Positions 37,453 through 49,321 of a DNA stretch of 64,000 nt are shown here, one piece after another. Source of the DNA: Phycomyces blakesleeanus NRRL 1555(-). Taxonomy: Eukaryota > Mucoromycota > Mucoromycetes > Mucorales > Phycomycetaceae. The position numbers were made by a program, and so were the translations under genes. The notes beneath the pieces are model-generated. The model made no database searches and had not been told where the DNA came from. It saw only the letters and a list, made by a program, of their open reading frames with translations. The stretch covers positions 1,240,001 to 1,304,000 of the forward strand of contig NW_017265138.1 in NCBI RefSeq assembly GCF_001638985.1, read 5' to 3'. Numbering within the stretch: position 1 is the first letter of the stretch; every line of letters starts with the position of its first letter.

Positions 37453-38667
37453 TGCATTTTTTTTCTTATCTCGTCATTTTTCTTTTTATGTTTTTTATTC
37501 CTTTTTTCTTTCATATAAAAAATTTATTGACCTCTTTCATATGATTGCTAATGTTGTGATTACAAGAATTTGAAGCTAATGTACAGCATCTACAATTCCG
37601 CTACATTCAAGTATAAAAGGAAATAGTATATAGCCTTTTTTTTGGGAAAAAAATTAATAGTAATATTTTTGTACTGATATATTATACTTGGGAGTCGTTC
37701 TATTATATGTAAGTATATTGAGTAGAATAAACACGTTAAGCTTTCTAACAAGATGCTCATTCTGGTTGTATGAATCAGATTCGAATTAGCTTCATGTTAC
37801 ATGACTTGAATCTTTGCTCAAGTTTTTCTTCTTCTACGATAACGACTTTCTATAGTGCTTATGTTTTATTGCTTTTCTTATAGATAGATCTTAAATATTA
37901 ATACATTCTTTAATATATATATATATTCTTAGAGTAAATGCTTATTTTACTGAACAAGTAAGCATATTATATAAAGGTAAGCATTATAATAATATTATAT
38001 CTATTTATTTATTTTAAGTTTTTTCTCTAATATTAGTATATTTGTAGAAATCGGTAAAAAATAATAAGTGCTATCTAAGATATATTAGAATACCCAAAGT
38101 ATCTGAAATACAATTTGAATAGTAGTGTTTTACTGCATACGTTTTGCAGTAGCTAAACAGAACCATTTTTTATTGCGAGTGGCCGATGGAATTGTTTTTT
38201 CATTATTACTATTATTATTATCATTTTCATTTAATAAAACATGCATTAAAATAAAGATTCAATTCAATTAAACCCGATTCAATATTGTATAATAAAAAAC
38301 AGACCATTCTGTTAAAGCGGCAAAGAAAAAACAAGAGGTTGTGCTAGAATTGAAAGCAATAGAACAAAAGAAAGAATATAATAGAGGAAAGGAAGGACGC
38401 TTGATTTTTTTTTTGAAAAATGGTAACAGTGCCTGTTTTGGCTTTTTACATAATAAATAACTGCCATTTTTTATTATGAAAAAAATGGTAACAGTGCTTG
38501 TTTTGACTTTTTACATAATAAATAACTGCCATTTTTTACTATGTAAAAAATGGTAACAGTGCCTGTTTTGGCCTTACACAGAGTCATAACTGCCATTTTT
38601 TATTAAGTAAAAAATGGCAGTTATGTTACCAAAGTGGTAACATGTTACCATTTTCTCCGCCGTAGTG
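37453..38667. repeat. A-right 5' terminal region with subterminal repeats
   Basis: Counterpart of 6531-7793. About three units with AAAAAATGGTAACAGTG and ATAACTGCCATTTTTT words lie at about 38410-38640, then the terminus. No gene seen. Confidence 0.6.
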
Positions 38668-38907
38668 AAAGTGCTTAACAAAGTGCTTAACAAAGTGCTT
38701 AACAAAGTGCTTAACAAAAAGTGCTTAACAAAGTGCTTAACAAAGTGCTTAACAAAGTGCTTAACAAAGTGCTTAACAAAAAGTGCTTAACAAAGTGCTT
38801 AACAAAGTGCTTAACAAAGTGCTTAACAAAAAGTGCTTAACAAAGTGCTTAACAAAGTGCTTAACAAAAAGTGCTTAACAAAGTGCTTGACAAAGTGCTT
38901 AACAAAC
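38668..38907. repeat. Tandem array, right piece (beta)
   Basis: About nineteen units of AAAGTGCTTAAC (12 bp), with 14-bp variants carrying AA extra roughly every third to fifth unit, between the ends of A-right and C-right. It is the same repeat as 14085-14207, inverted. An ORF across it (repeated LNKV) is a by-product. Confidence 0.9.
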
Positions 38908-39440
38908 ACTGGAAAAACCGCCCTGATTAACAATGTGGCCAGGTTGGTAAACACATGTGTAGAAATAGTGATTTTTTTCAACTCAGTGTGTTTTTTGAAG
39001 TTCAGGTCAAAGATGTAGTTTTAGTTGGTTTCATTGGCTAAAAGAATTTTAGAATATCAGTCTGGTACGGAAGGCTAAATTCACATACAGAGACCTATCA
39101 TAATTCTCATTCTACTACCCCTTTTTTTTTATTCCTACTATTTTCTGGATTTACTCTCGCAATAATCTATTTATAAACTCATAGTAGAAAAATATATGTC
39201 TTTTACACACAACAGGCATTCTTGAAAACATTTGAATAAAGACTATGAATTGATAATATCATAATTGTCATGTCTCTTTCTATATTTAATAATATAGAAA
39301 AGAACTTGTTAGATGAATTTAATTAAACAACCATAAAATATAATGCTTTTTTTTTACTATAAAGTCGGTGCAAATAAAGTATATTTTACGCTTGTTCCTC
39401 TTTTTATTTTCAATAAATCACATCAAACAAAACACATAAA

Positions 39441-42400
39441 ATGTCTTCTATTCCCCACCGCCGTAATGTTGTCTGCCGTTGTGCTCAATGTAGCAGAAAT
39501 TCACAGGGATACTCATTGGTGACAAGCAGAACCGCTTAGCGCCATATTAGAAAAGATGAGCTTGAGAGAATCGAGAGACTGGATATGGCTGAAATATTGG
39601 CAAATAGTATGTTATATTCAGGGTTTATTTTTCGATTACTGAGTAATAACTTCTTTATTTTTTAATTTTAATGAAACACAGCTGTGCAAGAAGAACAAAT
39701 GATGGACGTTGATACCCAATGTAAGAAAAGAAAAGAAAAAAAAATATTTGAAAACCAGTAGAGACAATAAGCTAAACTAATCTATATTTGTATATATCCC
39801 GACCTGTCAATCTGAATCCATCAAAAAAATAGACGATCAGGCCGACTCACCTGATTCGAATGCCACCACGATGGCTGACAATGTCTCAGTAGACGATGAG
39901 ATCAGCGAGGTCAATGGCAATGACTCTGACATTGAAAGAGACATAAACTCTGACTCTGGCAGTGGTGAAGAAGAAGGTGTCGAGACAGACGTTGAAGAGT
40001 TTGTTAATGAAGGTCAGTCATAAATGATTTTGTTTTCTTAAAAACAGACCTAAAGAAAATTTGTTCTAATTTATTTTTGTTAATTTTAAATAGACCCATT
40101 TGATGCTCCTAACATGCCTGAAAACCCTGTCCATCGGTTCATTGCTACCTTTGCCGTTCTTTTTATCTCACGTTATGTTGTTAACAAAGGTGCCGCCGTA
40201 TTGATTGAATTTATCAATCAGTTACTCAAGATCTATGGTGAAGATTTCCAATTACCAACAAGTCTTATTGGCCTGCAAAGAATGACTGGTTTTTCCAATT
40301 ATGCCAATGGTATCAAGAAGTCTGTTATATGTAAAGACTGTCACAAGGTTTACGAACAAGATGTGCCTCTCCCTACTCATTGCGACTTCAAAAAGCATGG
40401 TTCTCAATCAGCATGCAATTGTGAATTGATGAAGGTTTCATCTTCTGGTGCCATGGTAGCCAAGCAATCATACGTCTACAACTCTATCCAGAGATCATTA
40501 CAAGTTTTCTTTCTTCGTTCTGGGTTTGAGCAAAAAATCAGACAATGGAACAAAGAGCTTAAGGTCGTAGATACACTATGCGACGTCTATGATGGTGCTA
40601 TGTGGAAGGAGCTAAAGGACCAAAGTGGCATATCATTTGTGGATGAACCTTGTTCATTGATGCTAACAATGAACATCGACTGGTTCCAGCCATTTGATGG
40701 CATTACATATTCAACTGGAGCTATCTACCTTGCGATAAATAACTTGCCTCGTGAGGAAAAATTTAAGCCTGAAAATGTCATCCTTGTTGGTTTGATGCCT
40801 GGTCCTAAGGAGCCAAAGACCGAAGAGATCAACCACTATTTAAAGCCAATAGTCGATGAATTGCTGCAGTTGCTTATGGGGATAACCATCCTGACCTTTG
40901 AGTGCCCAGCTGGTGTTAAGGTACGTGCCGCATTACATATGGTTGCCTGTGACATCTCCGCTGCCAGGAAGACCAGTGGATTCACTACCCACAACAGTAC
41001 TTGTGCATGCCCCAGATGTGTGAGGCAGTTTACCAGGTTACCAAGCACCAATCAGGTCGACTTCAGTGGGTTTGACTATTTGACGTGGAAAATCCGTAGC
41101 GGTCTGGAAAACAGGTTGCATGCTGAGGAGTGGAAGAGTGCCAGTACGCCCTCAGAAAGGCATCAGTTGGAAAATCGAAAATGGTGTTCGATGGTCGCAG
41201 CTGCATCGCCTTGAATACTTTGATCTAGTACGTGGAACGATCATCGATCCCATGCATAATTTATTCCTGGGGACACCAAAGAGAATGATGGAGCGGTGGA
41301 TAAAAGAAAGACTGATAGACAATAGAAAGCTAGCTACGATGCAAGCAATGGCAGAGACAATGGTGGTGCCAATGGATTACGTGGTGTTGAAATCGAAGAT
41401 CAGAAAGGGCTTTCCATACATGAAAGCTGATGAATGGAAGTCCTGGGTGCTAGTGTATTCGCCTATCTTGCTGAAGGCCGTCCTGCCAATTGAAATGTTC
41501 AGAAATTGGATCAGTTTTGTTGATGCCTGCTGCCAATTAGTAAAGCCAAGCATCACGTTCTCTGACATTGACGACGGCCATAAATTTCTTCAAGAATTCT
41601 GTACTGAGTGCCAGCGTATTTACACTCCAACTATTCTCACCTGTAACATGCATTTACATCTCCATCTTTGCAAGACCATCCGTGATTTTGAACCAGTATA
41701 TGGATATTGGCTCTTCGGGTTTGAGCGATATAATTGTCTGCTAAAGAACGTGAATACGAACAGAAAAGATTCCTTTGAGGTTACATACATGAATAGTTTC
41801 GTCCAAGATACATTCAAAGGTGATTTCGTTCATGCTGCTCTCACATGCCCAAGCCAAGTACCGTTTCTTCCTCTTCTCGCCAAGCTTACTGCCACAGCTC
41901 AACCCTCCACTTCAAAAAATACAATAACTTTTCCCCAGCACCCGTTCAGACTATCAGTCTTCATCCAAGCATACTCAAACCCTTCTCTTCCAGTCCTTGG
42001 CAATGAACCTCTTTCTCCATCCACATTTCCTCTCCATATCGAACCCCCATCAGCAATGAGTGATGTCGACTATCCTCATTTGCTTGATTACTATAAAGTC
42101 GCATACTGCATGCCAAATCTTGAAGGTTACCAGCATCCCTCCTCTCCATTCTCCTTTGTCGACAACCAAATCATAAAGTTGAAATCAATCAATTTGCTTG
42201 GTCAGGTTTACAAAGGCTGCAAATATGCTTCTGGTCGTGGCTCATTTGTTCAATCTCTGTTCCTTGGAAGTCAAGGCAATAATCGGTTGGCATACACTGG
42301 CCAAATTCAGTATCTGTTTTTGCACTCTTTCACTCCACCAGTAGACAACACAGAGCTCCAAACACGTGTCGTTTATCAAGATAAACACGTGTTTGCATTT

Positions 42401-42604
42401 GTTAAGTGGTTCCAGATTGAGCATGACCATTCAAGAGAGTTGGAAAGTGTTGACATCTGCAGTGCAGATTTTATTGCGTGTGATTTTGAATGAATCTTGC
42501 CAGTACATCAAATATCATCAGTTGTTGCAACATGTGATTATAAAACCAGCACAAATAATAAGAAAATCCTTGTCAACGCTTTACCACACAAACAATACAA
42601 TTAA
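39441..42604 (+). pseudogene. Tnp2-like transposase of C-right, two stops and a frameshift
   Basis: Starts MSSIPHRRNVVCRC at 39441. A TAG (GAG in C-left) breaks exon 1 inside the zinc-like motif. Acidic exons follow (39830-40010). The main exon from about 40096 shows MPENPVHRFIATF, CKDCHKVYEQ, MNIDWFQPFDG (first Asp), KTSGF and HNSTCACPRC. One extra base near 41172 shifts the frame; the second part (to 42493) has DPMHNLFLGTPKRM and FGFERYNCLLKN, so all three acidic residues are kept. A TGA at 42491 (TGC in C-left) precedes a further 36 matching codons to 42604. Confidence 0.8.
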
Positions 42605-42743
42605 TATTTAATACATTTCTTTTTTAATAAAAAATTTCAATACATAAGCTAATGTAGTCTTATTATATATGTTGCGAACAATACATATGTGTTAAGAAAT
42701 TTTGAGAGTAAAAGAAAAAAAAATGACAAAAAATGAGTTTTAT

Positions 42744-43872
42744 TTATGACCCATATTTAAGAGCCCATTGAGGTAGAGCAGGATCTAAATCAATTGGGAC
42801 TGTTGATTCCACTGTTCTATCATAAACTCTCTTAAGCAGTTGGCGGGAATTTGCACCCAATTGCTTAACAACAAACGAGTCAACCTCCGTAATGAATTTG
42901 TTAAGCTAAGTAATAAACATATATTAACATTCAGCCTGGCATCATTCAAAAAAGAAAACTGTTAGGTTTTACCTCGTCACTTCTCCAACTTGGGCGAGCA
43001 ACACGAATCTCATTTCTTGGCTGAGAGGGGGACATATCATCGTCTGATTCGCCTTCAGACATGACCAACTTTTGGATCAGTCCAGAGCAGTTTCGACCCA
43101 TCTTGAGATCAATGTCAGCCTTGTAAGCATCATAAGCAAGGCAACGGAGAGTGTAGTTCTAAAGGAAAAAGACAATACAATTAATATTCTAATTGTTATT
43201 ATTTAGCATAAATTGAAAATATAGTTTACATCAGTTTCACGGCCAGATCTTCTTGAATTAGTATTCAAAGCTCGTCTTGTTTCCGGAAGTTCCCTTTGCT
43301 GGCGATGTCTACTACAGAAGTTTGTATATATACACTTACGAAGGTCGCGTGTCCTCATATCAGTGCCAGCAAACGTCTTTTCCAAGTAATACAAGAGTTG
43401 TTTGACTAACTCTCTATTTGGAGAGCGATCAAAACGAATATCAACTGCCCACTTTGGTTTTATGGCGTTTGCTTGGATTTCTGCCTGGTCTCTTGATTTT
43501 AGCTTTGGGTTCCACATATAACCATGAATGTATCCCTATTATATTTTAATTAGCAACAAGATTGGCAAGTGTCTTTTGTATCTTTATACTTACAAATACA
43601 GCGTTAGTATCACTTGATTTGGTGATGGGAAGGGCAGCAGAAGTGGATGCCACACTAGTGGGCACATGCGCAGATGCTGGGAGGGTAGACAAGGCATCAA
43701 TGCCATTAATGGCGGTTGCGTTACCGGTGATCACTACACCGATTCTTGTATCCATCAATGTGATTTTATTCTTCATGGCCTTCATCTCTTCTTTCATTGC
43801 ATTCAAAGCTTGTAGCAACTGGACATCAGTGCTAGCAAGAGAAGGAGCGAGTCTGCAGTTGGGGGTAGGCAT
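42744..43872 (-). CDS. Auxiliary gene of C-right (possible TNPA analogue), apparently intact
   Basis: Four exons. Exon 1 starts MPTPNCRLAPSLASTDVQL at 43872 and includes a helical QALNAMKEEMKAMKNKI segment, then an Ala/Thr-rich linker. Exon 2 has WNPKLKSRDQAEIQANAIK, LVKQLLYYLEKTFAGTDMR and a basic end. Exon 3 has CLAYDAYKADIDLKMGRNC and RVARPSWRSDEV. Exon 4 ends LPQWALKYGS and TAA at 42744. The frame is open across all introns. It converges on the transposase gene, with about 140 bp between their ends. The D version aligns over the whole length, so this is a conserved second protein of the family. Confidence 0.72.
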
Positions 43873-44622
43873 TATCTGTAATACATTATAATATTTTCAA
43901 TTGTTAATATTAGTTCTTTTTCTTTTTTATTCTCTTTTGTAAGAGACAATCCATCTATTTTGTTATGTAAATTACAATAAATTCGCAACGTAGATTTGTT
44001 GAGATGATATAATCAAGAGTGAGTGACATTGAATTGCAAGTAGAAATATTAAGTATATATAGGCGGTAGTGATGCTTCAGGAACACTTCAAAGACAACTT
44101 CTTGAAACACTGAGATGCAAATCGGCCTTGATACATTTTTTGGCCTCAATTGATCACCTCTTTTCAGTTTTTTTTGCTATCGTTTATTGGATAAGCTTTT
44201 TGGTATTTTGTTTCAAACGCGGAAAAAAAATTTACGTCTTTTTCTTTCTTCTTTTCTGCTCCTTTCCTCTTTTCTAACGTTTGTCATTATTATATTAGTG
44301 GCTTTTTTTTTGGTAACATACTTCTTTATTAAATACTTTTTTATAAACAATAAAAAGTAATACATTCTTTTATTATCATAATAGATACTCGTTTGCTCTC
44401 ATTTAAATGCATTCATTTCACAATCGCTGTCCAGATTAACAAAGGTCAATATTATATTTTGCGAAATTGACATCTATAAAAATCCTTCTGACTTGTTTTT
44501 TTTATTACAGACTTGATCATCAAGAATAACTGCTACAAATGAATTTGGTTAAAAACATCAAGGTAGTATATATATATATATTATTTTGACATGTATCTTA
44601 CTAAAATGAAGTCTTATTATAG

Positions 44623-44974
44623 ATGAACACTGTTGATCCCATCTTTGATTTCCCTTACATTATACAGCTGGAAATAACATTACATGGTAAGGATCACTAC
44701 TTTATTTTTTATTTTAGTTATATTAATATTATAATGTGTTAACATAAAATATTATTATTTTTCACTAGAGTTCTATCAAGTGTTTACAAAGACAATCTAT
44801 CTCTGTTAATATATATTCTTGCTACTGGTATGTAAATTATTTATTATTTTATTCGATTCACAAAAATTAATGTTTTTCGTTGTTTTTATAGTGAAAGACA
44901 TCATAAGGAACGCCATGGATTATCAATATCAACATCTATTTTTTGCTCGCTCTTTTCCAATATTTACAATGTAA
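44623..44974 (+). other. Small spliced gene of C-right, uncertain model
   Basis: Exon-like blocks with GT-AG borders: 44623-44686 (TVDPIFDFPYIIQLEI), 44769-44827 (VYKDNLSLLIYILAT) and 44892-44974 (VKDIIRNAMDYQYQHLFF, ending in TAA). The last two share a frame; the first joins out of phase, so there is a frameshift or a wrong junction. A further exon may lie at about 44512-44561. It resembles the D small gene in position, exon size and the LSL...I...V...I pattern. Confidence 0.4.
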
Positions 44975-45703
44975 GTATAAAAGTGTACACAAAATGTAAA
45001 AGCATACTACATTAAATGTAGTACCCAGCACACAGCTAATAATTTTTCTATGCTTCTTAAAGACTGTTGTATTTCAACAAACAGTCTGCTTTCTTTTTAT
45101 ATTTTCAGATATTTCTTTTCTGTAGATAATTATTCTATTCAAACAGTATCAAGCAGACCAGTAGAAGCAATAACGGATATCCAATAAATCAATACTATAA
45201 GATTGTTATAGTTCTAGAAACATTCTGTTCTTTCCAAATAAATACTATTATAAACTTTTACCAATAAAACAATTTCTGAAATTAAAATAAAAACGATTGA
45301 ACTATACTATGGTTCAGAATCCAAAGAATTGCTCAAGTATTGAATTTAATTGGATATAAAAGATAACGAAGAGGTGTAATGTTGAACTATACTACTGTGT
45401 CAAGATCGAAAATAAATATATTATCCACCTTTAAAGCTCCATATAAAACATATAAAAATAGAACCTTGGTTTCAAAAAACTCTTTTCAATATCCCAAGTC
45501 AGATCAACTCACCGAAAGTGCTAAAGAACTATATCCCCGTCATTTTTATTTGACCCCACACATGTGTATAGCTGGTCATGGCACATGGTGCTAAGACGAA
45601 CTTGTTACATGGTGATATGTATCTGGACTCAATGTTAAACCTCGTCTTGACACCTGAGTAACTACGCCTTTACACATACGTATGTCAGGTCATTTTTCCA
45701 GTG
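44975..45703. other. C-right 3' terminal region
   Basis: AT-rich. It contains a 71-codon ORF (45379-45594) also present in C-left, and palindromes ACACATGTGT and ACATACGTATGT near the end. I do not support a gene here. Confidence 0.4.
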
Positions 45704-45980
45704 TTATTCTATTCAATTCATTCCAATTCATTTCAATTCAATTCAATAAATGGTTCGTTTAATATGGCAAAAATAAAGCAAGGGGATATACTGGTATTGG
45801 ATACAGTGGAGCAAAAAAAACCAAAAAAAAAACAAATGAATCTCAGTCTTTTTTTAAAAAAAAGTGGCAACTATGCCTTTAATCGCGTTATACAGAGTCA
45901 AATCTGTCATTTTTATTATGTAAAAAATGGCAGTTCTGCTACCAAAGTTGTAAAATGTTGCCACTTTCTTAGCCATAGTG
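45704..45980 (+). mobile_element. Element X, 5' terminal piece
   Basis: A short family 1 terminus: the AAAAAATGGCAGTT-like subterminal words lie around 45920-45935, and the end reads GCCATAGTG at 45980, which pairs with CACTATGGC at 3281. It is continuous with 27751 once C is removed (shared TTA). Confidence 0.75.
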
Positions 45981-47886
45981 CAAGTACCATCGATCTTGAC
46001 AAATATGTTGTCAAAACTGCCTTGAAATGAGGTGGGTATATATTTTTGTGAGCTGGTGATATAGTTTTCAATTGTTACAAGGTCTGCTCTTGGTATATGA
46101 AAAGAGTATTCAGTAGTATTAAAGGTATTTTCTGGATGGGTATAATAAAATTTCGTTTCCTTTGTGAGGGTAGTAATAAGCAGGTCATATACAAGCTTCC
46201 CAATTCCTCTTGCAATTAAATAAAGTTCATCTAATATAAAAAAAATGATTCAGAGAAGGTTGGGAGTTGAGTATATATGCTTGGCTGATATATGTTCTTG
46301 GACTATTATAAGCAGTTATTTAGTATAAAAAATAGCTAATTCAACATTTGCATACTTACAGGGTTGCCTACTTTGAAGTCTTCCAAAGGTCTTAACCAGA
46401 CGGAAATGTCATCAAAGTACATGCCATGCCGTCTGTTAGTAGGGCATTTGCCTTTTGTTGCAAAAACAGCAACCAAATAAACTTGTATGGGAACCAATGT
46501 GGGCCATATCAGCTACAGCTGGAATATCGCCAGAAGCAAGCAACAGATAGACCTTGGATCTGCAAAGCTCTACTCCATTGCGCTTGACAGCCAAGACATA
46601 TGCCTCAAGATCTCACAATTCATTGATGATGGGTATAAGAAAGGAGTTCAAATAAGTTGACTTCTTGAGGCCAGGCAAGATTGTCAGTTGAAAAAGGTAT
46701 TTGTTGGTATATCTAAGTATTTTATTAGTAATTTTCTTTAAAAAAATTGTAATAATAATAAGAAATAGTAATAAATTAATTAATTATCTGATGGATGGGT
46801 CTAGGTTGAATATTATGCAATGGATGATGGTATATGAGTTTTTGCCTTTCTTTTCATTGGCAAACCCATTGGTATAAAGCTCAATGGCAATATCATCAGG
46901 ATTGGAGAACAGACCCTGCTGTACCAACTGCTTATAATTGTCACCATCAAAAATGTTGCTTAGCTGACCAGCTACAGATTCCCGGTTTGCTCTGTAACGG
47001 AGGAGTTCTCTTGTGGCTGGATCTGCCAATATTTGAGAAAACATATCCCCAACTGACATTAGCTTCATACTGGTGGCTGGTGTCTGACTTTGCTTGGGAT
47101 CAGTCTTGTATTGCGGTTTGCTGCAGTCAACACAAGATTTCTGGTTATCATTAATGTCATATAATTGGCAACCACTAGAACAGACATCATACTCATGGCC
47201 CTTAACACTTGACTATGACTTGAGCAAAGCATCAACAGTTTTGCCATAACTGATCTTAGCCCTAGGTTCAAAAAAAACAATATCACTACATGTTAGTGAT
47301 CTGGAATTAAAGTATAAGGTAACAGAAAATATAATATTTTAGCCATCATTATATCATCATGGTCTTGGATGGCAGTGTTTATAAATTGAAAAATGTCTTT
47401 ATATGCTGCTCTAGCAATTCTATGCTGTAGCATCAATTGAGACAGATGAATACTCATCAACTCGGCCTTTGTAAAAGTATTTGTACTGATTTGGCTGCTG
47501 TCATAAATGTGAGCTTCACCCTCGCTGTCCTCAAAATTACATGCGCACTTATATGAAATAGTATTATTAAGCTCCATAGACTCAATAGTATATTGTGTAA
47601 TACATTATTTAGTAATTGGAAAATAAATAATACACTTACAGCTCTTTTCATTACCTGCATTACTAACAGATTCATCATTATTACTAGTATCATTTTTGAC
47701 ATGGTACATGTCAACATCATTCGGAATAAACTGGTCAATTTCAGTCATTGTTGCTAAATCTCCTTTGTGAATTCTCTTGTGGTTTTGCAGCTTCTGGTAG
47801 TTATCAAAAAACAAAACACAATGATCACATTGGTATTGCTATGTAGATATTATATCTGTCTGCTGGCTGACGTTGGAAGAAGACAT
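45981..47886 (-). pseudogene. Element Z transposase, N-terminal two thirds
   Basis: Starts at the ATG at 47884-47886 (MSSSNVSQQTD). A TAG follows just before the C2H2 finger (CDHC ... HKRIHKG). Exon blocks match A: MTEIDQFIPNDVDMYH, EDSEGEAHIYDSSQIS, MKLMSVGDMFSQILADPAT (46784-47068), IELYTNGFANEKKGKNSY and LPGLKKST-like remains near 46670. There are several further stops. Asn occupies the first catalytic position, as in A and X. It ends at the X junction. Confidence 0.75.
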
Positions 47887-49321
47887 ATTGGTTGGGTTGG
47901 TACATATGTAATATATAAAATAAAACTGCAAAGAAAATTTTGGTGCTATTCATTAAATGTAAAAGACATCTTTATATACTCTTTATTTTTTAAGCAAAAT
48001 TTTTGCTGCTCTTTTTCTTTTTTTCTCTCATAATGATAATATAGTAATGATTACAGTAATGTCAATACTAGGTGAGACACCTGTCAGTAAATAGTTCTCG
48101 TGGTTGGAATCATTCTTCTTCATTAATAATTATGATGTAAGTTAAAATACTTCTTGGTTGACAAGGGGGTGTCATTAAAATATTACCAGTGAAACAGACA
48201 CGTACTCTTTACTTGTGAGCGATTAGATATTCTTTGGGCTTTATAAAGAGATATATATATATTTAGGATAATTAACGACCAAATACTTTATGTTTTTTTT
48301 TAAATAAATTATCAATTACTCTCTAATACCAAAAGTAAAGAAAACAGCCTTCTAATAATTAACAGTTAAAAAAAATAGTACTGTCTAAATGCATTGGTAG
48401 AAAAGACATATTTATATTATCTGTGTTGTACTAAAAGTATTTTTGAGATAGTAAAAATATATTTAGCTAATAGCATTATTTTCTTGTTTATGTATAAAAC
48501 TTAAAAAAATAGATATAGATAATGAGTGCTATAGTCTGATACTGTTTTACTGACATCATCAAGATAAACGTTACTGATCGAAAGGGGTGTTGATTGAAAG
48601 TGTTAATGTGAGTGAAAGCACACCTTTTTCAAAAATGTACACTTTTAATCAAAAATGCCCCTTGGTAAATAATAGTAATGACAGTTAAAATTATTTTTAC
48701 CTTCCATGACAACATCAATCAAAACATGTTTTAGTCAATAATGCTAATAAGTATAATATGGACTTGGGTATCTTAACATTTACTTTAATGTTGATAAAAA
48801 GGGGTTAATTAACTATATGATGTTCAAATGTTATATAGCTACTGTAGAGTATATTTAAAGTTATTATTTTAACTGGTACAAATTTAACCATTGAGAACTT
48901 TAACAAAATTGCATACTATATCTGCAATATGTATAAAGTTATATTATGATATTATATACTTTAAAACATTTAATATGTAGACAGTGCAAAGTATGAACAT
49001 CTATACATATAATATTGATTTAAAGTCTAATTCATTTTATCTTTATATTTCTTACAGTTTTATTGTGTTGACATAAAAAGACTGTGTCATGTTCACATGA
49101 GCTACTGTAGACAGGTGCAGACAGGTACATACAAGTGCATAAGCATCCCTTCTTCTATATGTTTTGTTTATACATATGTCTGTATCTTTTTCATATAAAT
49201 AGCTATCAATTTCTTGTAATAAATCGTTGCCTTTCTCAAACTCAAATCGCTCTTATTTTGCTTGTTCAAACTATCAGCTTTTCTTTTCAACTCACTGCTT
49301 ATAGCTAAAAAAAACTTAAAC
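47887..49321. promoter_or_regulatory. Divergent intergenic region of Z
   Basis: Diverged counterpart of the 1.4-kb promoter interval of A. The palindrome of A (GTGTCGACAC) reads GTGTTGACAT here. No gene seen. Confidence 0.35.

Larger units (their letters stand above)
31115..38667 (-). mobile_element. Element A-right: complete family 1 CACTA-like transposon
   Basis: The element is 7553 bp and nearly identical to A-left in inverted orientation. Ends are CACTACGGCGGGATG at 31115 and the complement of CACTACGGCGGAGAA at 38667. Flanks are AAT (31112-31114) on the left and AAA (38668-38670) on the right. On the plus strand the A-left flanks are ATT and TTT; pairing each with the complementary flank of the other copy gives perfect ATT and AAA duplications. 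Confidence 0.88.
38908..45703 (+). mobile_element. Element C-right: complete family 2 CACTA-like transposon
   Basis: The element is 6796 bp. It starts CACTGGAAAAACCGCC at 38908 and ends with the complement of CACTGGAAAAATGACC at 45703. Gene order is transposase (plus), auxiliary gene (minus), small gene (plus). Flanks are AAA on the left and TTA on the right; these pair with the C-left flanks to give AAA and TTA duplications. Confidence 0.87.

Noticed and set aside
14085..38907. CRISPR-like array
   Set aside because: The units are directly adjacent with no spacers, in a eukaryotic transposon setting.
38833..39018. ORF with repeated LNKV residues
   Set aside because: Produced by the 12/14-bp tandem array.
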